64,000 nucleotides of DNA from VXLM01 sp965242665. Lineage in GTDB: Bacteria > Chloroflexota > Dehalococcoidia > Lucifugimonadales > VXLM01. Below, in pieces: positions 6,788 to 15,766 of the stretch (its first letter is position 1; each line of letters starts with the position of its first letter). The notes beneath the pieces were generated by a model. It was not told where the DNA came from. It ran no database searches and was given only the letters and a program-made list of their open reading frames with translations. The position numbers and the translations under genes are program-made. The DNA is taken from assembly GCA_965242665.1 (NCBI GenBank), contig OZ251484.1, positions 1,178,001-1,242,000 of the forward strand, read 5' to 3'.

Positions 6788-8755
6788 ATGAAGATGATGC
6801 GAAACATACCGACGGTTACCGCCGAGGAGATCTCTGCGCCTCCTTCTTGGGCGCTGCTCGAGCGGAAGCTCATCGCTCTGATGGAAGAGGGGGCGCACAT
6901 GATGAGCCGGAAGTACGCGGAGCGCAGCGGTGCGTGGTACTGGTCGGACGATCTCGACGATTACTACGAGCGTTCGTACAACTGGTGTTTGCTCTATGCG
7001 ATGGGAGGGGGAGAGAGTCTCGTCGATCTGGCGTTGAAGCATTGGAACGCGACGACGCGGCTGTTCGACGACCGTGACGGGAACAGAGTCAACAACCTGC
7101 ACTACTTCCACGGAGCGACTGCGAAGACGCTCAGGCACAACATTCACAACGAGTATTTCAGCATCGCGCACCCGGGTGACGCCGAGTGGCACCACATGGG
7201 GGAGGGCAATATGGCCTTCTACGATCTTGCGTTGGGGGATCCTACGATTTCGGAGAACGTCCGGCGCGCGCGGCGATTCGCCGATATGTTCCTTGGGGAA
7301 GACCCGGAATCGCCCATCTACGATCCGGTTCACAGGATCATTCGGTCGCCGATGCACGGCAGCCTTGGCCCCTATCATGGCGCTACGCTCGACGAGGTGA
7401 AGTCGTACTTGCACGGAGGCGACGCATCCGCTCCGGGATGGAGGGCCAAGAGGATGGGCGTTCGGGCGTCGCTCTATCCGGCGGTCGAGGATCTCGAGTT
7501 GGATTGGTGGGAAGATCCCGTCCGCGCGGAGGAGATCGTTGGGCTGTTCGATAAGCTCGTGCTCGACGGCGACTCTGCGGCCAACCTTGCCGCTACTGGA
7601 CTCGTGACCAATGCGTATCTCTACACCGGCGACGACAAGTACAAGCGTTGGGTCGTCGACTACGTCGAGGCGTGGATGGAGCGCATCGACGCCAACGGCG
7701 GCATCGTGCCGGACAACGTGGGGCCGACCGGCAAGCCCGGCGAGCATCGGGACGGTGTGTGGTGGGGGACGATGTACGGGTGGAACAGCTATGTTGGATG
7801 GAGCCATATCTTCCATTCCTTGGCGGTCGCTGCGGAATGCGCCCACCTCGTGACTGGAGACGCGGGCTATCTCAACCTGCTGCGTTCCCAAATCCAAGCG
7901 CTTCTCGACAACTCCATCACGAACGAGAAGGGCCAACTCCTGGTGCCCAACCGCATGACACCGAATGGGTGGGTGCACGCCCATGTCGAAGAGTGGGACG
8001 GCACATCGTCGACCAATCTGCGTATCTACGAGCTGGCGCATCTGTATCATGCTTCCATGTCCAAGGACGACTACGATCTGATCGTCCGCGTTCGGGAGGG
8101 AGACAAGGAGCGGGATTGGAACGAGGAAAAGCTTGGGCCGGCGCGCGCCGAGTGGGATACCGAGTACAGCCGGTTCCAGTACTATGACGGCAAGAATCCG
8201 AACTGGCCGGAGAAGGCGCTGGGGCTTCAGTATCAAGCGGCGTTGAACGCCTATCACAAGATGGAACACGATCGGCGCTCTGTGCGGGAGATACTCGAGG
8301 ACAACCAGGAGCCGGTGAACGCCGTCTTCACGAAGATACTCACGCAAGTAATGTTTGGGGCGCCGCAGTACATGTACCACGGGGGGATGCTCCGCGCTAC
8401 GGTGCGCTACTTCGATCCGGACCGCGGACGGCCTGGGCTGCCGCCTGACGTCGCGGCCTTGGTAGACGAGATTCGTGCGGACGGCGCGGGGGTGCAGATC
8501 GTGAATTTGAACCGCGACGAGCCGCGCAGGGTTCTCCTGCAGGCCGGGGCGTTCGGGGAGCACGAGTTCACGACGGTCAAGGCGCGCACGCAGGACGGTA
8601 TTTCGACGATGCCCGTGAACGGCAAGTACTTCGCAGTGGATCTCCCACCGTCGACCAGTATCAGGATCGACGCGGGAATGGATCGGTTCGTCAACAAGCC
8701 GAGCTATGCTTTGCCATGGCACGAGGGGGCGATTCCGGTTCCTTTCCAGTACTAG
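6788..8755 (+). CDS. Uncharacterised ~660-residue protein, paralogue 2 of 3
   Basis: A 655-residue paralogue of the gene at 4731-6719, 68 nt downstream on the same strand, with GAGGTG ahead of its ATG. The same blocks occur in order: EWHHMGEGNMAFYD, PIYDPVHRIIRSP, AYLYTGDDKYKRW with NGGIVPDNVGP (residues ~276-305), RFQYYDGKNP (~461), GRPGLPPDVAALVDE and NKPSYALPWHEG at the end. The invariant HHMGEG, DDKYK, PDNV and YYDGKNP residues are candidates for a substrate pocket. The tight spacing argues for co-transcription with copy 1 and divergence after tandem duplication. Function is unknown. Confidence 0.8.
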   Translation: MKMMRNIPTVTAEEISAPPSWALLERKLIALMEEGAHMMSRKYAERSGAWYWSDDLDDYYERSYNWCLLYAMGGGESLVDLALKHWNATTRLFDDRDGNRVNNLHYFHGATAKTLRHNIHNEYFSIAHPGDAEWHHMGEGNMAFYDLALGDPTISENVRRARRFADMFLGEDPESPIYDPVHRIIRSPMHGSLGPYHGATLDEVKSYLHGGDASAPGWRAKRMGVRASLYPAVEDLELDWWEDPVRAEEIVGLFDKLVLDGDSAANLAATGLVTNAYLYTGDDKYKRWVVDYVEAWMERIDANGGIVPDNVGPTGKPGEHRDGVWWGTMYGWNSYVGWSHIFHSLAVAAECAHLVTGDAGYLNLLRSQIQALLDNSITNEKGQLLVPNRMTPNGWVHAHVEEWDGTSSTNLRIYELAHLYHASMSKDDYDLIVRVREGDKERDWNEEKLGPARAEWDTEYSRFQYYDGKNPNWPEKALGLQYQAALNAYHKMEHDRRSVREILEDNQEPVNAVFTKILTQVMFGAPQYMYHGGMLRATVRYFDPDRGRPGLPPDVAALVDEIRADGAGVQIVNLNRDEPRRVLLQAGAFGEHEFTTVKARTQDGISTMPVNGKYFAVDLPPSTSIRIDAGMDRFVNKPSYALPWHEGAIPVPFQY

Positions 8756-8877
8756 GCTAGTCCGCCGTCGCGGGGAGACGGGGGAGGTGCGCGTCTGTCG
8801 ACGGGCGGGGCTACGGTCCGGGTCAACTGGCTATACAAAAACGAACGGAAGCCTATTAGGAACACGGGAGGTCAATC

Positions 8878-9468
8878 ATGGCAGCGCATGTGATTCGTCT
8901 GGCTCTGGTACTGTCGCTGGCCTCCCTGTGGTTCTTCGGAACGGCCACGGATAGCTACGCTTGTTCGTGTGATGATCCGGTTTCTCCTTCCGAGGAGTTG
9001 GGGCGGTCTGCCGCGGTCTTTGCCGGCAAGGTGGTCTCGATTCGCGACCCGGACGGGCCGGACGTCTCCGATTCGGAGAATCATCTTACTATCGGTTTCG
9101 AGGTCGACATGGTGTGGAAGGGTCCGGCGTATGAGGTCATGTATGTTACGACATCGCCGCACGAGTCGGCTTGCGGGTTCGAGTTCGTCGAGGGGGAGGA
9201 GTATATGGTGTACTCTCATGACGGATCCAGTACCTATTTGTGCACGCGGACGAGGCTGCTGTCTGCCGCGCAGGAAGATTTGGAGGCGCTTGGAGGAGGC
9301 GGTGCGCCGCAGCCTGGCACGAGCGCGCCAACGCCGGAGCCGCAGTCGTCCGGCGGCGGATGCAACTTACTCTCCAGCCCTCGCGAGGGAACTGCGGACG
9401 CTTCTTGGCTGGGCATGATGATTGCGATGGGGGTCTGGTTTGGAGCGCGCCGACGGAACCGCCGATGA
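8878..9468 (+). CDS. Small secreted CSC-type (TIMP-like) protein with C-terminal anchor
   Basis: A 196-residue protein. A clear signal peptide ends SYA, and the mature chain begins with CSCDDP. A Cys-x-Cys at the mature N-terminus followed by a short beta domain containing AAVFAGKVVSI and ESACGFEFVEGEEYMV is the pattern of bacterial proteins resembling tissue inhibitors of metalloproteinases (NTR/OB-fold). A linker rich in Pro, Thr and Ser follows. The C-terminus has GGGC, a hydrophobic segment (WLGMMIAMGVWFGA) and RRRNRR, like a sortase- or MYXO-CTERM-type anchoring tail. It lies between paralogues 2 and 3. Family placement is tentative. Confidence 0.75.
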   Translation: MAAHVIRLALVLSLASLWFFGTATDSYACSCDDPVSPSEELGRSAAVFAGKVVSIRDPDGPDVSDSENHLTIGFEVDMVWKGPAYEVMYVTTSPHESACGFEFVEGEEYMVYSHDGSSTYLCTRTRLLSAAQEDLEALGGGGAPQPGTSAPTPEPQSSGGGCNLLSSPREGTADASWLGMMIAMGVWFGARRRNRR

Positions 9469-9498
9469 GGAACGGCGACTCCGGCCGGTGTTTTCGTC

Positions 9499-9504
9499 TA
9501 TAAT
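9499..9504 (+). promoter_or_regulatory. Possible -10 box (TATAAT) for paralogue 3
   Basis: A perfect TATAAT lies 41 nt upstream of the ATG at 9546, in the 77-nt gap after the CSC-type gene. No good -35 hexamer is seen 16-18 nt upstream. The placement suggests that paralogue 3 has its own promoter. Confidence 0.45.
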
Positions 9505-9545
9505 CGTTTCGAGAATCCCGCGAGATCGAACCTAGGGGGTACACC

Positions 9546-11585
9546 ATGAACGCATCTATTCCAACCATCACCGCGACTACGATTTCCGCGCCGCCGCACT
9601 GGGCGATCTTACAGCGGCGGCTGTTCGACATCATCGCTCGGGCCGGCGACATGGCTACGGAGAGGTACGCCAGGCCGGACGGGCGGGTCTACCATTTCTT
9701 CGATGTGGACGATGCCTATGAGAGTCGTTCGATGCGGGGGATCTTCTACGCGCTTGGGGGGCCTCGCCGCTTCCTCGACATTGCAAAGCGGGAGTGGGAC
9801 GCCATTACTTGGCTCTACAGCGAGGAGCGCAAGATGACGGACGATGACCCGAAGCATCCGATGTACATGCCGCAGCTTCGCAACGAGTATTGGAATCTCG
9901 ACATTCCCTTCAACGCGGATTGGTTCCACATGGGGGAGGGGAACCAGATGCTCTACGACTTTGGCGTTGCCGACCCGGCCAATCCATCCAACCGCGAGCG
10001 GGCTCGCAAGTTTGCTGCGATGTACATTGGAGAGGATCCCAACGCGCCAAACTGGGATCCGATACACAGGATCATCCGCTCTCCGCTCCACGGCGGCGCT
10101 GGGCCGATGACGTCCGTGCGGCAGCACCGGGGCATCGTTCACACGGACGGGAGCATCTCCGATCATGTCCATCTCGTCCGTCACTGGCTCGACCGCAGTT
10201 CGCTGGGCGACTTTGGACATCGGGGGAAGATGCAGGACAACCCGAGCGAGGAGCCGCTTTCGCCGTCCTTCCTCTATCCGAGGATCCAGGAACTCGATCC
10301 GCGCTGGTATGAGAACGAGGCTCTTAGGGAGGAGATACTCGATCTCTTCGACGAGATGGTCTTGCAGGGGGACGAGCCGAGCAACCTGTGCGCGACGGCG
10401 CTTGTGACCAATGCCTACTTGTATACCGGGGACGAGAAATACAAGCGCTGGGTGTTGGATTACGTGCGGGGCTGGATCGAGCGCATCGACGCCAACGGCG
10501 GCATCATTCCGGACAACGTCGGTCCGACCGGCGTCGTCGGGGAGGCCCGCGGGGGGCAGTGGTGGGGAGGACTGCACGGATGGAGCTCTAGCGAGCGTGC
10601 GATCGACCGTCTCTTCCTCGGTCTCATCATCGGGGCCGAATGCGCGCATCTACTCAGCGGAGGGGATGACTCCTACCTCGAGGTGCTGCGCTCGCAAATC
10701 CGTACTCTGCTCGACAACTCCAAGGCGGACGATGATGGCCACCTCGTCGTGCCTACCAGCTATGGGGCGAATGGCTGGGGCTCATACGGGGAATTCGGCA
10801 TCCGGGGCGGGCCGGTTCATCTCGTACATCTGTACCATGCGTCCATGTCCGACGGAGACCGCGCGCTGGCAACCCGCGTGCGCGATGGGAGCGCGGAGGA
10901 TTGGAATGAGCTGCCCGTGGTCGGGGATCGCGGCGGGGGGCGCACGGAGTACGCGCGCTTTCAGTATTACGATGGGAAGAACCCCGCTTGGCCGGTGCAG
11001 GCGTTGGAGGCCGACTATGCTCAGGTCGCGGAGTTCATCGAAGCGATGGGGCGCGATACGCGAACGGTGCAGGGGATCATCGACGACAACAACTGGCCGC
11101 CGAATCCGGTTATCGTCAAGGCGCTCGTCCAGACGACCATGGGAACGCCTGCGACTCTGTACAACGGGGGAATTCTTCGCGCCACGGTGCGCTATTTCGA
11201 TGCCGAGGAGGGGCGGCCAGGCCTGCCTCCCGACGTGGCGGCGCTCGTGGACGATCTTTCGGCCGACCGCGTCGGAGTCCAGTTGGTGAATACCAGCCAC
11301 TGCGAAACTGCTAGGGTGATCGTCCAGTCCGGCGCGTACGGCGAGCATTCGTTCACTGAGGTGAAATTCGACGGGACCGCGCATAGCTACGAGGGGGTAA
11401 ACCCGGGGCTCCGCGTCCGTGCAGAGAAGACGGTGTCGTCCGACTGCGCGGCGGTGAACGGCAAGCATCTCTCTGTAACCCTGCCGCCGATGACGACTAT
11501 TCGACTCGACTGCGGTCTGCGGCGGTTCGTGAACGATCCGAGTTACTCGTTTCCCTGGCACGGCGAGAAGCCGCCGATAGAGTAG
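9546..11585 (+). CDS. Uncharacterised ~660-residue protein, paralogue 3 of 3
   Basis: A 679-residue member of the same family as the genes at 4731 and 6788, with a GGGGG stretch ahead of its ATG. It keeps the blocks WFHMGEGNQMLYD, NWDPIHRIIRSP, AYLYTGDEKYKRW with NGGIIPDNVGPTG (residues ~290-320), RFQYYDGKNPAW (~471), GRPGLPPDVAALVDD and NDPSYSFPWHGE. It differs by an insertion near residues 195-225 and by an extra ~25-residue stretch in the C-terminal beta region (11370-11445), the most divergent part among the three. Function is unknown; enzymatic activity on a glycan-like substrate is only a guess from the fold-like pattern. Confidence 0.8.
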   Translation: MNASIPTITATTISAPPHWAILQRRLFDIIARAGDMATERYARPDGRVYHFFDVDDAYESRSMRGIFYALGGPRRFLDIAKREWDAITWLYSEERKMTDDDPKHPMYMPQLRNEYWNLDIPFNADWFHMGEGNQMLYDFGVADPANPSNRERARKFAAMYIGEDPNAPNWDPIHRIIRSPLHGGAGPMTSVRQHRGIVHTDGSISDHVHLVRHWLDRSSLGDFGHRGKMQDNPSEEPLSPSFLYPRIQELDPRWYENEALREEILDLFDEMVLQGDEPSNLCATALVTNAYLYTGDEKYKRWVLDYVRGWIERIDANGGIIPDNVGPTGVVGEARGGQWWGGLHGWSSSERAIDRLFLGLIIGAECAHLLSGGDDSYLEVLRSQIRTLLDNSKADDDGHLVVPTSYGANGWGSYGEFGIRGGPVHLVHLYHASMSDGDRALATRVRDGSAEDWNELPVVGDRGGGRTEYARFQYYDGKNPAWPVQALEADYAQVAEFIEAMGRDTRTVQGIIDDNNWPPNPVIVKALVQTTMGTPATLYNGGILRATVRYFDAEEGRPGLPPDVAALVDDLSADRVGVQLVNTSHCETARVIVQSGAYGEHSFTEVKFDGTAHSYEGVNPGLRVRAEKTVSSDCAAVNGKHLSVTLPPMTTIRLDCGLRRFVNDPSYSFPWHGEKPPIE

Positions 11586-11660
11586 GCGGCGGGCGGGGGT
11601 TTCGGGGTTCGGTTTTGTGGGGTATGGGTGTGTCTGTGTGCGAGTACGCGGGGGCTGCTG

Positions 11661-11685
11661 GATTCCCGCCTGCGCGGGAATGACG
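11661..11685. repeat. Palindromic intergenic repeat
   Basis: Copy of the GATTCCCGC palindrome with a CTGC loop, followed by a 9-nt G run. It lies in the 199-nt gap between paralogue 3 and the ankyrin-repeat gene. Confidence 0.85.
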
Positions 11686-11784
11686 GGGGGGGGAGTTCGG
11701 CTGGGGCCTGGGTGGCGGGATGGCCGGGGCGAGTGACTGTGGGATGGGTTGCGAGCAAATGGTAGGAATGATAGGAGAGGCTGC

Positions 11785-13863
11785 ATGAACGAGGGATTGC
11801 GAGGAGACGCGATATTGTGGGAGGTGGAGCCGGAGGGGGCGGGGCCGTACGGAGGGGGATCGATCAGTGTCTCGTCCTACCAGATTGGGGTTGTTGTCAA
11901 GGACGGGGAGGTCGTGGAAGTCGTCCTCCCCAGGAGGAGGCGCGCGAGGGTCCCTAGAGGAGGGGAGGTTCGGACGTATATGGCTTCTGCTCTGCAGTTC
12001 TCCGTGGCGTTCTTGCTTAGGGATTCGCGGTCTGCGACGCAGCAGGGCGAGGGTGTTGCGCTCGACGGCGTGGTGCTCACGGGAGCTGGGAAATTGGTCA
12101 GGGGGAGGATTGATCTTGCGTTGCGGGTCGGGCAGGACAAGGACAGTATCAAGCGCTTACTCCATTTGCTGCCGAGAGACGGCGGAGCGGTCACGAAATG
12201 GGACGTTGCGGAGGCAATCAAGGAGGAATTGCACCGCAAGGCGTCTTTGACTACTCTCAGGAGTACGGAGGAGTTGCTAGGGATCAATGAGTCCCTGAAA
12301 GCGGCGCTGGCACCGAATGTATGGCCGCATGGCTTGAGCTTGGACGTCGTCCGCGCTGAGCTCGATGCGAACGCCTCGCAGCCTCCTGCCAATCTGGTGA
12401 CCGGGTCCGGAACGGATGGAGAGGATGCCAGCGTCTCATCCCTGCATGAGGCGGCTTGGCGGGGCCATACGGATGATGTGCTGAGACTCGTTTCTGCCGG
12501 GGCTGATGTCAACGCGATGAGCGGGGATATCTCTCTCGGGGATATGATTCTCTCGACGCCGTTGCACAAGGCGGCTGAGAAGGGTCATACGGAGACTGCG
12601 TTGGCGCTGGTCAGTTTTGGCGCTGATATCAACGCAGTGAATGACGGAAGCGGGACGCCGTTGCACGATGCGGTTCATGGGGGTCACCCAGAGACTGCGT
12701 TGGCGCTGGTCAAGGCAGGGGCTGATGTCAATGTAAGTGCCTCAGGTGACTTTGCGCCACTGCACCGGGCGGCTCAGCGGGATGACCCGGAGATGGTATC
12801 GGTGCTGGTCAATGCGGGGGCCGATGTCAACGCAAGAAGCGAGGGGGGCACCACATCCTTGCACTTGGCGGTTTGTTGGAGTCACCTGGAGATGGTATCG
12901 GTGCTGGTCAATGCGGGGGCCGATATCAACGCTAGGGAGGAGAGCGGCTGGACGCCGTTGCACTTGGCCGCTTTGATTGCTCGTGCGGAGGTTGCGCGCG
13001 AGCTGGTGACTGCGGGGGCTGACGTCAACGCAAGAAGCGATGGGGGCAACACACCCTTGCACTTGGCGGCTTTGGAGTGTCGTGCGGAGGTTGCGCTCGA
13101 GCTAATCCATGCTGGCGCTGATGTTGACGCGAGAGACGAGCACGACAAGACTCCGTTGCACAAGGCAGTAGGACAAGGCGACATCGAGGCAGTCCGTGTA
13201 CTCGTTGCGGCGGGGTCTGACGTCAACGCAAGAAGCGATGGGGGCGAGACGGAGGATGAGTATTGGAGTCGAAGGGATGTTACCGCGAGAAGCGAGGGAG
13301 GCGTGACGGCGTTGCACTGGGCGGCTTTGATGGGTCATACGGAGACGGCGGAGGCGTTGATCTCCAAGGGCGCTGATGTCGACGCGCGGAATGAAGAGGA
13401 GCAAACGCCATTGCATTGGGCGGCTATGAGAGGCCATAGAGAGACGGTACGCGTGCTGGTCAATGCTGGGGCTGACGTCTCTGCGATGGACGAGAAAGGT
13501 TTCACACCTCCGTTCTTAGCTGCCGTGGAGGAGGATCAGGAAACTGCACGGGAGCTCGATGAGCTCGCCAAGAGTGAGCGAGACGAGCCGCCGTCGGAAG
13601 CGGGGCCTCCCGCGCGTCGTCCGCAGTCGCCGGTTGCACCCGCAACGCCGAGTTATTGGGTGTACGATGATAAAGTGACCGGTAGTGCGTGCATTCACGA
13701 GGGGGCGTGCAGCTTTTGCAATCATGGTGAGGGTATGGGGAAGGGTCGCAATGAAAAGGAGAACGAGTGGTATGGGCCGTATGGTTCTCGGGAGGAGGCG
13801 TATAGGGGGGCGAGGAGGACTGGGCGGAGGGAGGTTCGGGGGTGTGGGATATGCAGGCCGTGA
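11785..13863 (+). CDS. SPFH-like / ankyrin-repeat / Cys-rich C-terminal fusion protein
   Basis: A 692-residue protein. The ATG at 11785 is chosen for the AGGAGAGG site before it; an in-frame start 12 codons earlier lacks one. Residues ~1-195 read like an SPFH/band-7 domain: IGVVVKDGEVVEVVLP early strands, then an AVTKWDVAEAIKEEL helix and LRSTEELLG. From ~215 to ~590 there are about eleven ankyrin repeats (TPLHxAAxxGHxE..LVxAGADVNA), the last degenerate and one with an acidic insertion (13235-13290). The tail (~620-692) has YWVYDD, CIHEGACSFCNHGEGM and CGIC. This is a Cys/His set likely to bind metal, seen at C-termini of diverse bacterial proteins. Likely a scaffold or sensor; the role is unknown. 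Confidence 0.82.
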   Translation: MNEGLRGDAILWEVEPEGAGPYGGGSISVSSYQIGVVVKDGEVVEVVLPRRRRARVPRGGEVRTYMASALQFSVAFLLRDSRSATQQGEGVALDGVVLTGAGKLVRGRIDLALRVGQDKDSIKRLLHLLPRDGGAVTKWDVAEAIKEELHRKASLTTLRSTEELLGINESLKAALAPNVWPHGLSLDVVRAELDANASQPPANLVTGSGTDGEDASVSSLHEAAWRGHTDDVLRLVSAGADVNAMSGDISLGDMILSTPLHKAAEKGHTETALALVSFGADINAVNDGSGTPLHDAVHGGHPETALALVKAGADVNVSASGDFAPLHRAAQRDDPEMVSVLVNAGADVNARSEGGTTSLHLAVCWSHLEMVSVLVNAGADINAREESGWTPLHLAALIARAEVARELVTAGADVNARSDGGNTPLHLAALECRAEVALELIHAGADVDARDEHDKTPLHKAVGQGDIEAVRVLVAAGSDVNARSDGGETEDEYWSRRDVTARSEGGVTALHWAALMGHTETAEALISKGADVDARNEEEQTPLHWAAMRGHRETVRVLVNAGADVSAMDEKGFTPPFLAAVEEDQETARELDELAKSERDEPPSEAGPPARRPQSPVAPATPSYWVYDDKVTGSACIHEGACSFCNHGEGMGKGRNEKENEWYGPYGSREEAYRGARRTGRREVRGCGICRP

Positions 13864-13884
13864 GGGGGTGGTAGTATGAGGGGG

Positions 13885-13961
13885 GATTCCCGCTTACGCG
13901 GGAATGACGTGGGGGGGGGATATGACGTGAGGGATGGATTCCCGCCTGCGCGGGAATGACG
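13885..13961. repeat. Two adjacent palindromic intergenic repeats
   Basis: Copies at 13885-13909 (CTTAC-type loop) and 13937-13961 (CTGC loop), followed by GGGAATGACGG half-copies up to about 14040. The 236 nt between the ankyrin gene and the tRNA contain nothing else that I can recognise. Confidence 0.85.
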
Positions 13962-14099
13962 TGGGAGGGTGCGGGAATGACGGAGACAGGGGGGATGACG
14001 GGAGTTGGTGCGGGAATGATGTAGACAGGGGTGGAGTGACGTAGGCGGGCGTTGACTGGGGTGGGGTGGCTGGGGTATTATGGGGGTGTGGATGTTTGG

Positions 14100-14187
14100 G
14101 CCGAAGTGGCGGAACGGTAGACGCGGCGGTCTCAAAAACCGTTGGGAGTTATATCCCGTGTGAGTTCGACTCTCACCTTCGGCACCA
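14100..14187 (+). tRNA. tRNA-Leu (anticodon CAA)
   Basis: Class II tRNA of 88 nt including an encoded CCA. The acceptor arms GCCGAAG and CTTCGGC pair perfectly. The D-arm contains GGCGGAACGGTAGACGC. The anticodon stem closes a loop CTCAAAA, giving anticodon CAA, which reads UUG leucine codons. A long variable arm (TGGGAG...CCCGT region) and a T-arm with GTTCGAC follow. The discriminator is A. It lies 83 nt before the stop of the oppositely oriented redoxin gene. Confidence 0.95.
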
Positions 14188-14269
14188 TGTCTTGGTCGCA
14201 ATGGGGGCTCGGCCGGATGCGGCTGGGGTCGGAGGCGGATGTCTTTCCGAACGCGCGGGGAATCGTCGA

Positions 14270-15607
14270 TTAGTTATCTTCGATGCGCTGGTATGCGCCG
14301 AATGTGAATGTGAATAGCTCGAAGCGGTCGGAGTTCGAGCTAAGTCGCAGTTCGTGTTGCTCGTAGTCTTGCGTTCTGATGAGGCGGTACATGCGTGCGC
14401 TGTCGATTTCGGCGTAGCTGTTTCCCATTTCGTCGAATTGGATGTCTGCGTCGGCTTGGTCTGGGCGGATGGGTTTTCCGTCCAGTGTGACGTGGACGCG
14501 GAAGGGAGGGCCGCCGTCGTGTCCTAGGACGGCGTTGGCTGTCTTGGCGTTGAATTTGACGGCGAGATAGTCTTCGAAGTTTTCGGTGATCCGCGCGTGG
14601 GTTAGGCTTTCTGGGCCGGCGTGCCATAGGCCGTGGGGGTAGAGGCGTTGGTTTTCGTGTTGGGGGGCGTCTTCGAAGAGGACGTCGGAGTCGAGATTTT
14701 CGTAGTAGTGGTCGTGCAGGATCCATGGTCTGGGGGGTGGGAAGCGGTGGAAGGGGAGGTTTCGTTGGTATCCTGCGTATATTTCGCGGGTGCGCGCCAT
14801 TTCGCGGTCTGCGACGCGGGCGGCGGGGTCGATCTCGGGGTCGAGGTAGTAGTCGTCTGGTTCGAATTGGACTGGGGACACGTCGTAGCCGGCTTGTTGG
14901 AGCCAGTATCGGATCGATTGCTCGACGGCGACGTATCCGCCTTCGCCTGCTTCTGCGTAGCGGATGATGCCGTCTGCGTCGATGAGGTACTTGGTCGGCC
15001 ATGCCTGCACGTCGAAGGCTCTCCATGTTTGCGCGGCGTTGTCCAGTGCGACGGGATATGTGACGCCGAGTCGTTGGACGGCGGCCTCGACGTTGGCGGG
15101 GTCTTTCTCGAAGTCGAATTCGGGGGTGTGGACGCCGATGACGTGGAGTCCGAGTTCGCGGTATTTCTCGCGCCACTCCAGGATAAAGGGAATGGTGCGG
15201 ATGCAGTTGATGCAAGAATACGTCCAAAAGTCTATCAGGATGACTTTGCCTTGGAGGGAAGGGAGATCGAGTGGGGGGGATCCTATCCAGGACTCTATGC
15301 CGACGATGTTTGGGGCGCGGCTGCCTTCTAGGGGGTGGGATGTGTCGAGCAGGTCGTGCTCGGTGACGACGGCTGCTTCGTCGTCGAGGGTGGTGCTGGT
15401 CTCGGCTGCGCCGGTCGAGATGGGCATCGGTGAGGGGCGTTCCTGCGGGGGTTGTTCGTGGAGCGGAGGGGCTGCGGGAGGCTGGGGGGCTGCGTCTGGC
15501 TCTCGTCCGCAGGAGACTGCTGCGATGCAGAAGAGGATTGCAGCGCAGACGGCAGGGGGCATCGCGCTGGGGTATCCGAAGAGACGGCGGCGGGGGCGTT
15601 CGTGCAT
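14270..15607 (-). CDS. Lipoprotein thioredoxin-like (TlpA/DipZ-type redoxin) with C-terminal extension
   Basis: A 445-residue exported thiol-disulfide protein. The ATG at 15605-15607 follows AGGAAAAG; a TTG 15 codons upstream is less likely. The signal peptide ends in AVSC followed by GRE, a lipobox-like site, so it is probably lipid-anchored. The redoxin domain (about 95-235) has the motif WTYSCINCIRT with the CxxC at ~133-136, and the cis-Pro segment AWPTKYLID, as in DipZ-type proteins that reduce periplasmic or surface cysteines. The C-terminal ~200 residues (FRVHVTLDGKPI onward) resemble the carbohydrate-binding-like tail of DipZ homologues. It is not part of an operon. Confidence 0.88.
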   Translation of the reverse strand: MHERPRRRLFGYPSAMPPAVCAAILFCIAAVSCGREPDAAPQPPAAPPLHEQPPQERPSPMPISTGAAETSTTLDDEAAVVTEHDLLDTSHPLEGSRAPNIVGIESWIGSPPLDLPSLQGKVILIDFWTYSCINCIRTIPFILEWREKYRELGLHVIGVHTPEFDFEKDPANVEAAVQRLGVTYPVALDNAAQTWRAFDVQAWPTKYLIDADGIIRYAEAGEGGYVAVEQSIRYWLQQAGYDVSPVQFEPDDYYLDPEIDPAARVADREMARTREIYAGYQRNLPFHRFPPPRPWILHDHYYENLDSDVLFEDAPQHENQRLYPHGLWHAGPESLTHARITENFEDYLAVKFNAKTANAVLGHDGGPPFRVHVTLDGKPIRPDQADADIQFDEMGNSYAEIDSARMYRLIRTQDYEQHELRLSSNSDRFELFTFTFGAYQRIEDN

Positions 15608-15766
15608 CGCGGGGGTCTTTTCCTCGTTTGGTTGGTTTTCGGAGTATAGCAAACGAGGGCGTGGCGCTGTTCTGTTTGGTTTAGCGCGGCGTATAGGGAC
15701 GGGTATGGATGGGGGGAGTGGGGGATCCGTGCTGGCAGACTGGGGGCGATCCGCGCCCGGCTACGA

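Noticed and set aside
6773..8722. A 649-codon antisense frame opposite paralogue 2 (and similar ones opposite 4731, 9546, 18806 and 27128)
   Set aside because: Long antisense frames are common in high-GC genes whose third positions are G/C; they show no motif, and the sense strand encodes conserved paralogues with ribosome-binding sites.
11686..13920. Other G runs of about 9 nt (near 11686 and 13910) as phase-variation tracts
   Set aside because: They are in intergenic repeat DNA, not in a reading frame or promoter spacer, and are much shorter than the 15- and 23-nt tracts.
14066..14317. An 83-codon plus-strand frame across the tRNA-Leu
   Set aside because: It overlaps the tRNA and the end of the redoxin gene and has no family features.
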